Source: Alistipes sp. (lineage in GTDB: Bacteria; Bacteroidota; Bacteroidia; Bacteroidales; Rikenellaceae). From it: a stretch of DNA of 11,178 nucleotides. Within the stretch, counting starts at the first letter, position 1, and every line of letters starts with the position of its first letter. A program made the translations under genes and the position numbers. Below are positions 5,542 through 11,178 of this stretch, piece by piece. The notes beneath the pieces were generated by a model. It searched no databases. It worked only from the letters and a program-made list of their open reading frames with translations, and was not told the DNA's origin. The stretch lies in assembly GCA_017380955.1 (NCBI GenBank), contig JAFOCZ010000068.1, forward strand, positions 1 to 11,178, given 5' to 3'.

Positions 5542-7101
5542 ATGGCTATAGTATCGCATACATTTATCGTTGTGTGGCTCGTATACCTATGGGCTACGAT
5601 GCGCTACTCGGTGCAGATGTTTCAGCAGAACTCCTACCGTGTGGAGCGTTACAACCGCTGGCTCAAGCAGTCGGGAGAGTGGCATATGCACCCTAATATG
5701 GTCGCTGTGCTCTCGGCGGTGCTGTTTAAGGTAGCACCACATTGGGCGACGCTTGCGGTGTTTGGAGCGTGGATGCTTGTGATAGCCCTTGCGGAGTTCT
5801 CGATAAAGTATAAGTTGCCCGTAGTATATACTATGCGTGTTAAGCGTCTGATAGCCACACGATTGCTTCTTGCGTTTGCCATCGTGGCGTTGGTGCATAT
5901 CTACGCTGTGGAGTATACTCTCACGGCGATGATGCTCCTCACGTTGGACTACTGGACTATCATCGCAAATGCCATAAACAAACCTCTGGAGGCGGCCATA
6001 ACACGCTGGTACTACAACGATGCCAAGCGTATGTTGCGCTCTATGCCTCATCTCAAGATTATCGGCATCACCGGCAGTTTCGGCAAGACATCTACAAAGC
6101 ACTTCCTCTATCGCATCCTCTCGGAGAGATACAACGTGCTTATGACACCCGGAAACTTCAACACCACATTGGGCGTTGTGCGCACCGTGCGTGAGCATCT
6201 GAAGCCCCACCACGAGGTCTTTATCGTGGAGATGGGTGCTAAGCAGCGTGGCGATATCAAGGAGATTTGCGATCTTGTCAATCCGCATATGGGTATCATA
6301 ACCTCGGTGGGTGAGATGCACCTCGAGACCTTTGGCTCTATAGAGGGCGTGGCGCAGACCAAGTTCGAACTCATAGAGGCATTGCCCGAGGGTGGTGTAG
6401 GTGTGGTAAACATCGACTCGGAGACAGCACGACGATATGTCGAGCAGAGGGGTTTGAATGTTGTGACCTATGGCATCGACTCCGAGGATGCGGACTATCG
6501 TGCTTCGGATGTGGCATACTCCGAGGTGGAGACTCACTTCTCGGTGGAGCACGATGGCGTGAAGGATGAGAACTACGCAACACATATCCTCGGTCGTGGT
6601 AACATCCTGAATATCACCGCGGCATTGGCTATCGCCGAGGCTATGGGTGTTGGCGTGGAGGCACGTCGTCGCGCTGTGAAGCAGATAGAGCAGGTGGAGC
6701 ATCGCCTCAGTATGCGTCGCCAGGGTGGTATCACGGTGCTTGATGATGCCTATAACTCCAACCCTACTGGTGCGAAGATGGCGCTGGAGGTGTTGGCGGG
6801 CTTTGCCACAGATGGTGCGCGATATGCCGTGACGCCGGGCTTTGTGGAGATGGGTGCAAAGCAGTATGAGAACAACCGTGCCTTTGGTGCGAACATCGCG
6901 ATGTCGAAGGCCGATAGGGTATATGTTGTAAACGAGGTAAACCGCGCGGCGATATGCGAGGGACTTCGTGAGGGGGGATATCCCGAGGATAGGGTTATGT
7001 GTGTAGCGTCGTTTGGCGAGGCTATGGCAGACCTGCAGCCACGCCTGAGGGTGGGAGATGTGGTGTTGTATGAGAACGACCTGCCCGACTCATTTAAGTA
7101 A
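5542..7101 (+). CDS. murF: Membrane-anchored MurF-like Mur ligase (UDP-MurNAc-tripeptide--D-Ala-D-Ala ligase type)
   Basis: A 519-residue Mur ligase. MurF enzymes join D-Ala-D-Ala to UDP-MurNAc-tripeptide using ATP. The first ~150 residues are unusual: hydrophobic segments near 4-20, 53-85 and 102-145 with a basic QNSYRVERYNRWLK stretch (29-42) predict 3-4 membrane helices, replacing the soluble MurF N-terminal domain. The ATP-binding core follows: ITGSFGKTS (P-loop 178-183), NFNTTLG (205-211), EMGAKQRGDI (230-239), EHRL (386-389) and the MurF-type DDAYNSNP (401-408). It is 3 bp after the hydrolase and 22 bp before ddl, so all three are probably co-transcribed. The missing canonical N-terminal domain makes the UDP-MurNAc-tripeptide substrate uncertain; a lipid-linked or otherwise membrane-presented acceptor is conceivable. 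Whether a standard murF exists elsewhere cannot be seen. Confidence 0.85.
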   Translation: MAIVSHTFIVVWLVYLWATMRYSVQMFQQNSYRVERYNRWLKQSGEWHMHPNMVAVLSAVLFKVAPHWATLAVFGAWMLVIALAEFSIKYKLPVVYTMRVKRLIATRLLLAFAIVALVHIYAVEYTLTAMMLLTLDYWTIIANAINKPLEAAITRWYYNDAKRMLRSMPHLKIIGITGSFGKTSTKHFLYRILSERYNVLMTPGNFNTTLGVVRTVREHLKPHHEVFIVEMGAKQRGDIKEICDLVNPHMGIITSVGEMHLETFGSIEGVAQTKFELIEALPEGGVGVVNIDSETARRYVEQRGLNVVTYGIDSEDADYRASDVAYSEVETHFSVEHDGVKDENYATHILGRGNILNITAALAIAEAMGVGVEARRRAVKQIEQVEHRLSMRRQGGITVLDDAYNSNPTGAKMALEVLAGFATDGARYAVTPGFVEMGAKQYENNRAFGANIAMSKADRVYVVNEVNRAAICEGLREGGYPEDRVMCVASFGEAMADLQPRLRVGDVVLYENDLPDSFK

Positions 7102-7123
7102 CTATTAACTAAGCAATATAACG

Positions 7124-8320
7124 ATGAAAATCAACGTAGGAGTAATTTTTGGAGGACGCTCTGTAGAGAATGAGATTTCGGTTATCACAGCGGCGCAGAC
7201 TATGGCGGCTATGAATACCGAGAAGTATAACATTGTGCCTATCTTCATCTCTAAGGATGGACATTGGTACACGGGTGACAAACTTCGTACTACGGATAAC
7301 TACCGCGATATGAAGAGTCTTCTGGCGAGTGTCGAGGAGGTATACTTCCGCCCTGTGTATGGCGATAACAACCTCTACCGTGTGCGTAAGCCTCTCTTTG
7401 GTAGCAATGTGGTGACTACTATCGACGTTATACTCCCTGCGTTGCACGGCACATCGGGTGAGGATGGCTCGTTCCAGGGTCTTGTGGAGATGACGGGCAT
7501 CCCTTATGCTTGTCCAAACCCTTTGGCTTCGGCAAATGGTATGGATAAGATTACTATGAAGATGATTCTCAAGGAGAGCGGCATCCCTGTTGTTGACTAC
7601 GCCTGGTTCTCGGATAAGGAGTGGCTGTCGGAGCGTGATGCCTGCGTGGAGCGTGCCGAGAAGTTGAACTACCCACTTATCGTGAAGCCCGCAAACCTCG
7701 GCTCGAGTGTCGGCATCAAGGCTGTGCACAACCGCGAGGAACTTATCGAGGCTACCGACAACGCTATTAAATACTCAAAGCGTATCATCGTCGAGACCCT
7801 CATCGAGCGCCTCAAGGAGATTAACTGCTCGGTACTCGGCGACTACTACGACTGCGAGGCTTCGGTATGCGAGGCTCCTGTGCGCAGTGGCGAGATTTTG
7901 AGTTACGAGGATAAGTATCTCGGTGGTGGCAAGAACAAGCCTTCGGAGGGTATGCACTCTACCGTGCGCGAGATTCCTGCACGTCTGCCCGAGGATGTCA
8001 CAGAGTTTATTCGCACCACAGCGTGCAAGACCTTCCGTGTGTTGGCTTGCGACGGCGTGTCGCGTATCGACTTTATGATTGACGAGGCAAATGGCAACGT
8101 ATATGTCAACGAGATTAACACTATCCCTGGCTCATTGTCATTCTACTTGTGGGAGGCTGCGGGTGTTAAGTTCGACGAGTTGGTAGACCGCCTTATCGCC
8201 ATCGCCTTCAAGCGCAAGCGTGACTCGGAGTTCAAGACCGTAAGTTACTCCGATAATATCTTTGCATACCAGGCTAAGCACGGCGCGAAACTTGGTGGTG
8301 CGAAGGGTAGCAAAAACTAA
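7124..8320 (+). CDS. ddl: D-alanine--D-alanine ligase family protein
   Basis: A 398-residue ATP-grasp ligase that condenses two D-alanines (or a related pair) in the cytoplasm. Visible motifs: the N-terminal GVIFGGRSVENEIS (6-19), LHGTSGEDGSFQG (107-119), KPANLGSSVGI (188-198) and the metal-binding end RIDF (314-317) and NEINTIPGS (329-337). It is longer than E. coli DdlB (~306). The region before the omega loop (ERLKEINCSVLG, 228-239) and the loop itself (SYEDKYLGGGKNK..GMHS, 260-279) resemble a Ddl branch I associate with clostridial genomes. The KY in the loop suggests a dipeptide ligase rather than a VanA-type D-lactate ligase, but specificity is not settled. It feeds the neighbouring MurF-like enzyme. 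Confidence 0.9.
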   Translation: MKINVGVIFGGRSVENEISVITAAQTMAAMNTEKYNIVPIFISKDGHWYTGDKLRTTDNYRDMKSLLASVEEVYFRPVYGDNNLYRVRKPLFGSNVVTTIDVILPALHGTSGEDGSFQGLVEMTGIPYACPNPLASANGMDKITMKMILKESGIPVVDYAWFSDKEWLSERDACVERAEKLNYPLIVKPANLGSSVGIKAVHNREELIEATDNAIKYSKRIIVETLIERLKEINCSVLGDYYDCEASVCEAPVRSGEILSYEDKYLGGGKNKPSEGMHSTVREIPARLPEDVTEFIRTTACKTFRVLACDGVSRIDFMIDEANGNVYVNEINTIPGSLSFYLWEAAGVKFDELVDRLIAIAFKRKRDSEFKTVSYSDNIFAYQAKHGAKLGGAKGSKN

Positions 8321-8356
8321 GGCAATATTGCCCAAAACAAAACCTAAAACAAAACT
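8321..8356. repeat. Short palindrome and tandem A/C repeat between ddl and the radical SAM gene
   Basis: GGCAATATTGCC (8321-8332) is a perfect 12-bp palindrome directly after the ddl stop. CCAAAACAAAAC (8332-8343) is then repeated as CTAAAACAAAAC (8344-8355) up to the next ATG. The A-rich leader fits Bacteroidetes translation initiation; the palindrome is too short to be a convincing terminator. Confidence 0.4.
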
Positions 8357-9127
8357 ATGACTTCGTTATACGATAATATAATCTTTGGCCCTATACGTTC
8401 ACGACGTTTGGGTCTCTCGTTAGGCGTAAACCTACTGCCTATCGAGTCGAAGTTGTGCAGTTTCGACTGCATATACTGCGAGTGTGGCTGGAATGCCGAC
8501 CACCCTGGCAAGCGACGCTTCAATGCTCGCGAGGATGTCTATAAGATGCTGGACGAGACTCTCGAGAAGATGGTCGGCGAGGGTACACCTCCCGATGTCA
8601 TCACCTTCGCAGGTAATGGCGAGCCTACTATGCACCCAGATTTCGAGGCTATTATAGAGGATACCATAGCGCTGCGCGATAAGCACTGCCCAAATGCTAA
8701 GGTGTCGGTATTGTCGAATGCTACGCAGATACACCGCGAGGATGTGCGTCGTGCGTTGCTGCGTGTCGATAACAATATCCTGAAACTCGACTCTGCCTTC
8801 GATGCTACGGTGCAGTTGGTTAATAAGCCTCAGGGCGCTTACACCGTTGCGCGCACCGTGGAGTTGCTGAAGGCCTTCGACGGTGAGTTTATCTTGCAGA
8901 CTATGTTCCTGCGTGGTGAGTACCTTGGTCAGCGTGTAGATAACACCACCGAGGAGGAGGTTGTGGCGTGGTTGCGCCTTGTGGAGGAGATGCGTCCTAA
9001 GCGTGTTATGGTCTACTCACTGGATCGTGATACACCTTGCAAGACTCTGGAGAAGGTGGAGCGTGAGGAGTTGCAGCGCATCGCAGAGCGTGTAGCGGCG
9101 TTGGGCATAGAGTGTTCAGTAGCGTAA
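8357..9127 (+). CDS. Radical SAM protein (COG0731-like)
   Basis: A 256-residue radical SAM enzyme. The 4Fe-4S cluster motif is CSFDCIYC (Cys 34, 38 and 41, CX3CX2C) with a further Cys 43. The SAM-binding GNGEPT is at 86-91, and the N-terminal FGPIRSRRLGLSLGVNLLP is a hallmark of the COG0731 Fe-S oxidoreductase group, which also contains the archaeal wybutosine enzyme TYW1. It lacks a flavodoxin domain and an SPASM-type C-terminal cluster. The reaction is unknown for the bacterial members. It lies 36 bp after ddl and 20 bp before the DUF3127 gene, so it is probably in the same transcript, but nothing in the sequence ties it to cell-wall synthesis. Confidence 0.88.
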   Translation: MTSLYDNIIFGPIRSRRLGLSLGVNLLPIESKLCSFDCIYCECGWNADHPGKRRFNAREDVYKMLDETLEKMVGEGTPPDVITFAGNGEPTMHPDFEAIIEDTIALRDKHCPNAKVSVLSNATQIHREDVRRALLRVDNNILKLDSAFDATVQLVNKPQGAYTVARTVELLKAFDGEFILQTMFLRGEYLGQRVDNTTEEEVVAWLRLVEEMRPKRVMVYSLDRDTPCKTLEKVEREELQRIAERVAALGIECSVA

Positions 9128-9147
9128 TTATTTAAACTAATGATATT

Positions 9148-9516
9148 ATGGAATTTGTAGGTAAGGTATTGGAGATTCTCCCAGCGGTATCGGGACAGTC
9201 GGCTCGTGGCACTTGGGAGCGCCAGACGGTAGTCTTTGAGCAGGCTAATAAGCAGTTTGGTAAGGAGATTGCTGTGACGTTTATGAATAAGCCACAGGAT
9301 GTTAAGATGTTGGTTGTTGGCGAGAGTTACACCGTGTCGTTCGACGTTGAGTCTCGTAAGTATATGGATAAGTGGTATACTGATATCCGTGCTTGGCGTG
9401 TTCAGCCACAGCAGCCCCAGGCTCAGCCTCCTGTTCAGGATATGCCACCATTTATGGAGGAGCCCCAGCCATCGTACTCTGCCGGCGCCGGCGTTGTCGA
9501 TGACATCCCATTCTAA
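9148..9516 (+). CDS. DUF3127 protein with an SSB-like DDIPF tail
   Basis: A 122-residue protein. Residues 1-84 (MEFVGKVLEILPAVSGQSARGTWERQTVVFE..) match the DUF3127 family, with a compact beta-rich pattern that looks OB-fold-like. Residues 85-113 are a Pro/Gln-rich flexible linker, and the protein ends VVDDIPF. That last pentapeptide equals the acidic C-terminal tip by which bacterial SSB recruits repair and replication partners. The arrangement OB-like domain, PQ-rich linker, DDIPF tip is the SSB layout. ssDNA binding is therefore a reasonable inference, not an observation. It is the last gene of the operon, followed 10 bp later by a strong bidirectional terminator. Confidence 0.85.
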   Translation: MEFVGKVLEILPAVSGQSARGTWERQTVVFEQANKQFGKEIAVTFMNKPQDVKMLVVGESYTVSFDVESRKYMDKWYTDIRAWRVQPQQPQAQPPVQDMPPFMEEPQPSYSAGAGVVDDIPF

Positions 9517-9526
9517 ATGCATCCTG

Positions 9527-9561
9527 AACAAAAAATGGACCGATTCGGTCCATTTTTTGTT
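9527..9561. terminator. Bidirectional intrinsic terminator between convergent genes
   Basis: Two 17-nt arms (9527-9543 and 9545-9561) are perfect inverted repeats with a central T at 9544. The core is ATGGACCGA/TCGGTCCAT flanked by A6 on the left and T6 on the right, giving a U tract in either direction. It serves the DUF3127 operon (+) and the nuclease operon (-). Confidence 0.9.
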
Positions 9562-9624
9562 ATATATCTTCCAAACGAAGAGTGTCGTTGTGCTTATGCT
9601 GAGAGCATAGCATTGTTTGCCGCG

Positions 9625-10593
9625 TTACCAATATCTCTTCTCGAGGTATTGTGATAGTTCGGGGTAGGAGTCGACGATTGGTGTGAAAAGTTTCTCAGGG
9701 TCGATTATAACGTACTTAGTAGGGTCAGTGAGCATACTGCGCCACGTCGTTTCCATAGGGGCGTTAGAGACGTGATATTGCTTATTTAGGAGGTCGTCGT
9801 TCGCAGAGGGGATGACGTGGATGTGTAGGTAGTCATCGGCCTTGAGAATCTCCTCGTCACGGTGGCGGATGATGTTCTCTGCCCACAGCGTCTGGCGCAT
9901 CAACTGGTAGAACGGCTCTTGGTAGTATATCGAACCGCGGTAATTGTTCATACTCTTCAGTTGTGGTGATGCGTCTATGAGGGCGGAGTATCTCCCTAAG
10001 CGCACCTCGCCTTTTCTACCGTCGCGGGACAAATCCTTGGTCCCGTAGCATTCGGTATATTTCCACTCGATAGGTATCAGCCATTGTCTCTTATCGCCAC
10101 GGTGCACGGCGTATATCAGGGCATCCACCGATGTGCAGTTTGAGCCTCGTGTAGATGTCTTTTCGTTCAAGTGATCCTTCGTTGATACCACCTCAAAACT
10201 GATATACTGCGGGTCGTCGTCGCACTCTACAGGCAGCACATCTTTGAACTCATCACGCACCCCATTGAGCAAAGCAAGCACAGCCGCCTTGTCCTTTCTT
10301 ATGGTAAAGAGGTGGTTGAGGCAGGCTATTTGCGAGGATAGCGTATGGTTAGACGGCGCGGTCCCATCCCACCACGCAATCTTATTTTTCTTGAAGTAGG
10401 CGATAATCTCATCACGTATAGGCTCGTAGAGATTATTATTGCCGTCTTGGAGGACAAAAGGGTAGTGTTTCTTGCGAAAGATTCCACCACCTTTGTCACC
10501 CGAGAAGATATCCGATGAGCATATCAACTCCTCTTGGCGATAGTATTGGCTATTTCTGTATTCGCTTTCGCTTCTGTATTTGCTTCCGCTCAT
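9625..10593 (-). CDS. PD-(D/E)XK nuclease, putative restriction endonuclease (PGN_0703-like)
   Basis: A 322-residue protein without signal peptide or membrane helices. A PD-(D/E)XK core is visible: SVDALIYA (Asp 157) followed after ~19 residues by IPIEWKYTE (Glu 176, Lys 178), with a possible helix glutamate in ISFEV (Glu 134). The IEWKYTE(C/S)YG context is what I recall from the family named PGN_0703 putative restriction endonuclease, after Porphyromonas gingivalis; that assignment is from memory. The N-terminus is polar and Tyr/Ser-rich. It begins one base after the stop of the small HTH gene, so the two are an operon. No methyltransferase or specificity subunit is in the window. It could be a modification-dependent nuclease, a solitary restriction enzyme with a distant methylase, or another defence effector. 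Confidence 0.75.
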   Translation of the reverse strand: MSGSKYRSESEYRNSQYYRQEELICSSDIFSGDKGGGIFRKKHYPFVLQDGNNNLYEPIRDEIIAYFKKNKIAWWDGTAPSNHTLSSQIACLNHLFTIRKDKAAVLALLNGVRDEFKDVLPVECDDDPQYISFEVVSTKDHLNEKTSTRGSNCTSVDALIYAVHRGDKRQWLIPIEWKYTECYGTKDLSRDGRKGEVRLGRYSALIDASPQLKSMNNYRGSIYYQEPFYQLMRQTLWAENIIRHRDEEILKADDYLHIHVIPSANDDLLNKQYHVSNAPMETTWRSMLTDPTKYVIIDPEKLFTPIVDSYPELSQYLEKRYW

Positions 10594-10594
10594 A

Positions 10595-10801
10595 TTATAT
10601 CATTAACATAATTCGACCTTCGGTCTTTACAAACATATCGGGGTAGCGACACACCACGGCATATACCTGGCTTGATGTCACGGGCTGCCCATCCTTGCGC
10701 ACGTGGAGACGTTGGCGGTTTATCATCTCGGCAATCTGCTCGGTGCGCATACCTCGGTTTTGGCTTGCGAGGCAGTAGAGTATTGCTTCTTCGATTTTCA
10801 T
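10595..10801 (-). CDS. Small HARE-HTH-like winged-helix protein
   Basis: A 68-residue protein, MKIEEAILYCLASQNRGMRTEQIAEMINRQRL.. to ..VTSSQVYAVVCRYPDMFVKTEGRIMLMI. The pattern (helix with A-I-L-x-x-L, 'R-T-E-Q-I-A-E-M-I', 'S-Q-V-x-A-x-V-x-R-x-P-x-x-F-V-K' and a terminal beta wing) fits the HARE-HTH (HB1/ASXL) winged helix, a domain known to accompany restriction endonucleases, where it is proposed to read DNA features. Here it is a separate polypeptide directly upstream of the nuclease. It may target the nuclease or regulate the operon. The ATG lies 4 nt after a -7 element. A longer overlapping frame in another phase looks non-coding (Pro/Arg-rich). Confidence 0.75.
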   Translation of the reverse strand: MKIEEAILYCLASQNRGMRTEQIAEMINRQRLHVRKDGQPVTSSQVYAVVCRYPDMFVKTEGRIMLMI

Positions 10802-10805
10802 ATTC

Positions 10806-10813
10806 CAAAGTTA
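10806..10813 (-). promoter_or_regulatory. Bacteroidetes -7 promoter element of the nuclease operon
   Basis: Read on the minus strand this is TAACTTTG (full TAnnTTTG match), ending 4 nt before the HTH gene's ATG, which implies a leaderless transcript. A -33 element is not clear in the AT-rich stretch upstream. Confidence 0.6.
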
Positions 10814-10849
10814 CAAAATTTTTCGGAAATCGTGAAAAAATAATTATAA

Positions 10850-10867
10850 CTTGCCGATATCGGCAAG
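10850..10867. promoter_or_regulatory. Perfect 18-bp palindrome, likely operator
   Basis: CTTGCCGATATCGGCAAG is a perfect dyad without a loop or U tract, so a protein-binding site is more likely than a terminator. It sits ~37 bp upstream of the -7 element, just beyond the expected -33 region, a position suited to an activator or a distal repressor site. Confidence 0.55.
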
Positions 10868-10902
10868 AAATGTAGAATTTGTGCAGAATAGGGTATCAAA
10901 AA

Positions 10903-10922
10903 CTTGCCGATAGGTGGCAAAC
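10903..10922. promoter_or_regulatory. Second, imperfect TTGCC/GGCAA dyad
   Basis: CTTGCCGATA is repeated exactly from the first site, and TTGCC (10904-10908) is mirrored by GGCAA (10916-10920) with 7 bp between, against 6 bp in the perfect site. The two CTTGCCGATA copies are 53 bp apart, close to five helical turns. Confidence 0.45.
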
Positions 10923-10992
10923 AATGACTATCGTTACTCTTCTTCGGAATTTCCGACGGGTCTTGCTTTGCTCAATAAACCGATACAAAAAC

Positions 10993-11022
10993 AAAAAAAA
11001 GGAAGACCTTTCGATCTTCCTT
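10993..11022 (-). terminator. Intrinsic terminator behind the tRNA 3' fragment
   Basis: On the minus strand AAGGAAGATC, loop GAAA and GGTCTTCCTT form a 10-bp stem (11022-11013 with 11008-10999, one T-G wobble) followed by a T run (to 10993). It starts 2 nt after the CCA of the tRNA fragment, as expected for the original terminator of a minus-strand tRNA gene. Confidence 0.85.
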
Positions 11023-11024
11023 CT

Positions 11025-11048
11025 TGGCGGTGCGTAGGGGACTCGAAC
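11025..11048 (-). tRNA. tRNA 3'-end remnant (T loop, T-stem 3' strand, acceptor, CCA); probable att site
   Basis: Read on the minus strand: G53, T loop TTCGAGT (54-60), CCCCT (61-65), ACGCACC (66-72), discriminator G73 and encoded CCA. The rest of the tRNA is absent. Where AGGG should precede G53 to pair with the T-stem, the sequence is TATA, so identity to a tRNA stops sharply at 11048. This is not a functional tRNA. A 3' tRNA end with its terminator kept and its body missing is the usual footprint of a tyrosine-integrase element using the T arm as attachment core. The element would lie to the right, with the intact tRNA at its far end. tRNA identity cannot be read because the anticodon is missing. 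Confidence 0.75.
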
Positions 11049-11112
11049 TATAATTTTGTGATATTTTATTCAATTCTTGTATGGACTGTCACCAAATAAG
11101 GAGTGAATCGAA

Positions 11113-11178
11113 ATGAAAGAGCAAATCATTAATTCCGTTGAAAAATGCCTGAATTGGGTAGAAACGCAAATGCTGACC
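11113..11178 (+). CDS. N-terminus of an unidentified gene (truncated by window end)
   Basis: An open frame from ATG 11113 to the window end gives 22 residues starting MKEQIINSVE and containing KCLNWVETQ. A strong Shine-Dalgarno, AAGGAG (11098-11103), lies 9 nt upstream, which is unlike the other genes here. A TAATTTTG at 11051-11058 also matches the -7 consensus. Codons are AT-rich (AAA, GAA, ATT, AAT), unlike the GAG/AAG-rich host genes. It lies to the right of the tRNA scar, so it is probably the first gene of the integrated element. The fragment is too short to name a family and does not look like an integrase start. Confidence 0.5.
   Translation, partial: MKEQIINSVEKCLNWVETQMLT

Noticed and set aside
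5587..6702. Long minus-strand open frame opposite the MurF-like gene
   Set aside because: Antisense shadow: rich in His, Cys, Leu and Arg with no domain pattern, while the plus strand has clear Mur ligase motifs.
7124..8320. VanA/VanB-type D-Ala-D-Lac ligase, i.e. a vancomycin-resistance gene
   Set aside because: The omega loop keeps a KY-containing segment unlike VanA, and no vanH, vanX or two-component genes are in the window.
9481..9492. GCCGGCGCCGGC perfect 12-bp palindrome
   Set aside because: It lies inside the DUF3127 coding region and simply encodes the AGAG-type linker before the DDIPF tail; no sign of a site.
9595..9609. TATGCT-GAG-AGCATA small hairpin between the convergent genes
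   Set aside because: Six-bp AT-rich stem without a U tract in either direction, and a far stronger bidirectional terminator lies at 9527-9561.
10590..10808. 72-codon minus-strand frame overlapping the small HTH gene
   Set aside because: Pro/Arg/Lys-rich without domain pattern; the alternative frame gives a winged helix and starts right after the -7 element.
10944..10956. TCGGAATTTCCGA palindrome
   Set aside because: Short, single copy, and not placed relative to any promoter; could be chance in an AT-rich gap.

Overview
The window looks like a chromosomal segment of a Bacteroidales bacterium, perhaps Alistipes/Rikenellaceae (the genus is a guess). Three things support this. Several genes are preceded by the Bacteroidetes -7 promoter element TAnnTTTG. 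Host genes lack Shine-Dalgarno sequences. The core gene order (DUF721/DciA-like, recF, a membrane-anchored TPR protein, a lumazine-synthase homologue) matches what I know of Bacteroidales genomes.

Layout. Positions 1-879 hold the C-terminal part of a large, probably secreted protein with a perfect EF-hand loop. Positions 880-1507 are non-coding: three tandem ~128-bp units, each with a long hairpin whose stem sequence changes while pairing is kept, then a CATTCCGAGC-type inverted repeat and a short TTTAGTGA(A/G) tandem repeat. From 3422 down to 1508 the minus strand carries a tight operon, thioredoxin-fold lipoprotein - recF - DUF721, with 4-bp ATGA overlaps at both junctions. On the plus strand, 3584-4636 encodes the TPR protein and a degenerate RibH-like protein, closed by a strong terminator (4655-4692).

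A second plus-strand operon (4774-9516) starts at a promoter only 5 nt from its first ATG. It encodes an alpha/beta hydrolase, a membrane-anchored MurF-like ligase, a D-Ala-D-Ala ligase, a radical SAM protein and a DUF3127 protein with an SSB-like DDIPF tail. Gaps are 3-36 bp, and it ends at a 17-bp-stem bidirectional terminator. The ligase pair makes and attaches the terminal dipeptide of peptidoglycan stem peptides; the hydrolase may serve the same pathway, but this is not shown.

The right end is accessory. On the minus strand, a 68-residue HARE-HTH-like protein and a PD-(D/E)XK protein (restriction-endonuclease-like, no methyltransferase in view) form a two-gene operon. Two TTGCC/GGCAA dyads 53 bp apart lie upstream. 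Next come an intrinsic terminator and a 24-nt tRNA 3' end whose body is missing. This is the usual scar of site-specific integration, and DNA to its right (AT-rich, with a gene start carrying a strong Shine-Dalgarno) probably belongs to an integrated element beyond the window. The main points of interest are the active-site-less RibH homologue, the tRNA scar, the orphan nuclease module, the covarying hairpin array, the SSB-like tail and three apparently leaderless genes.
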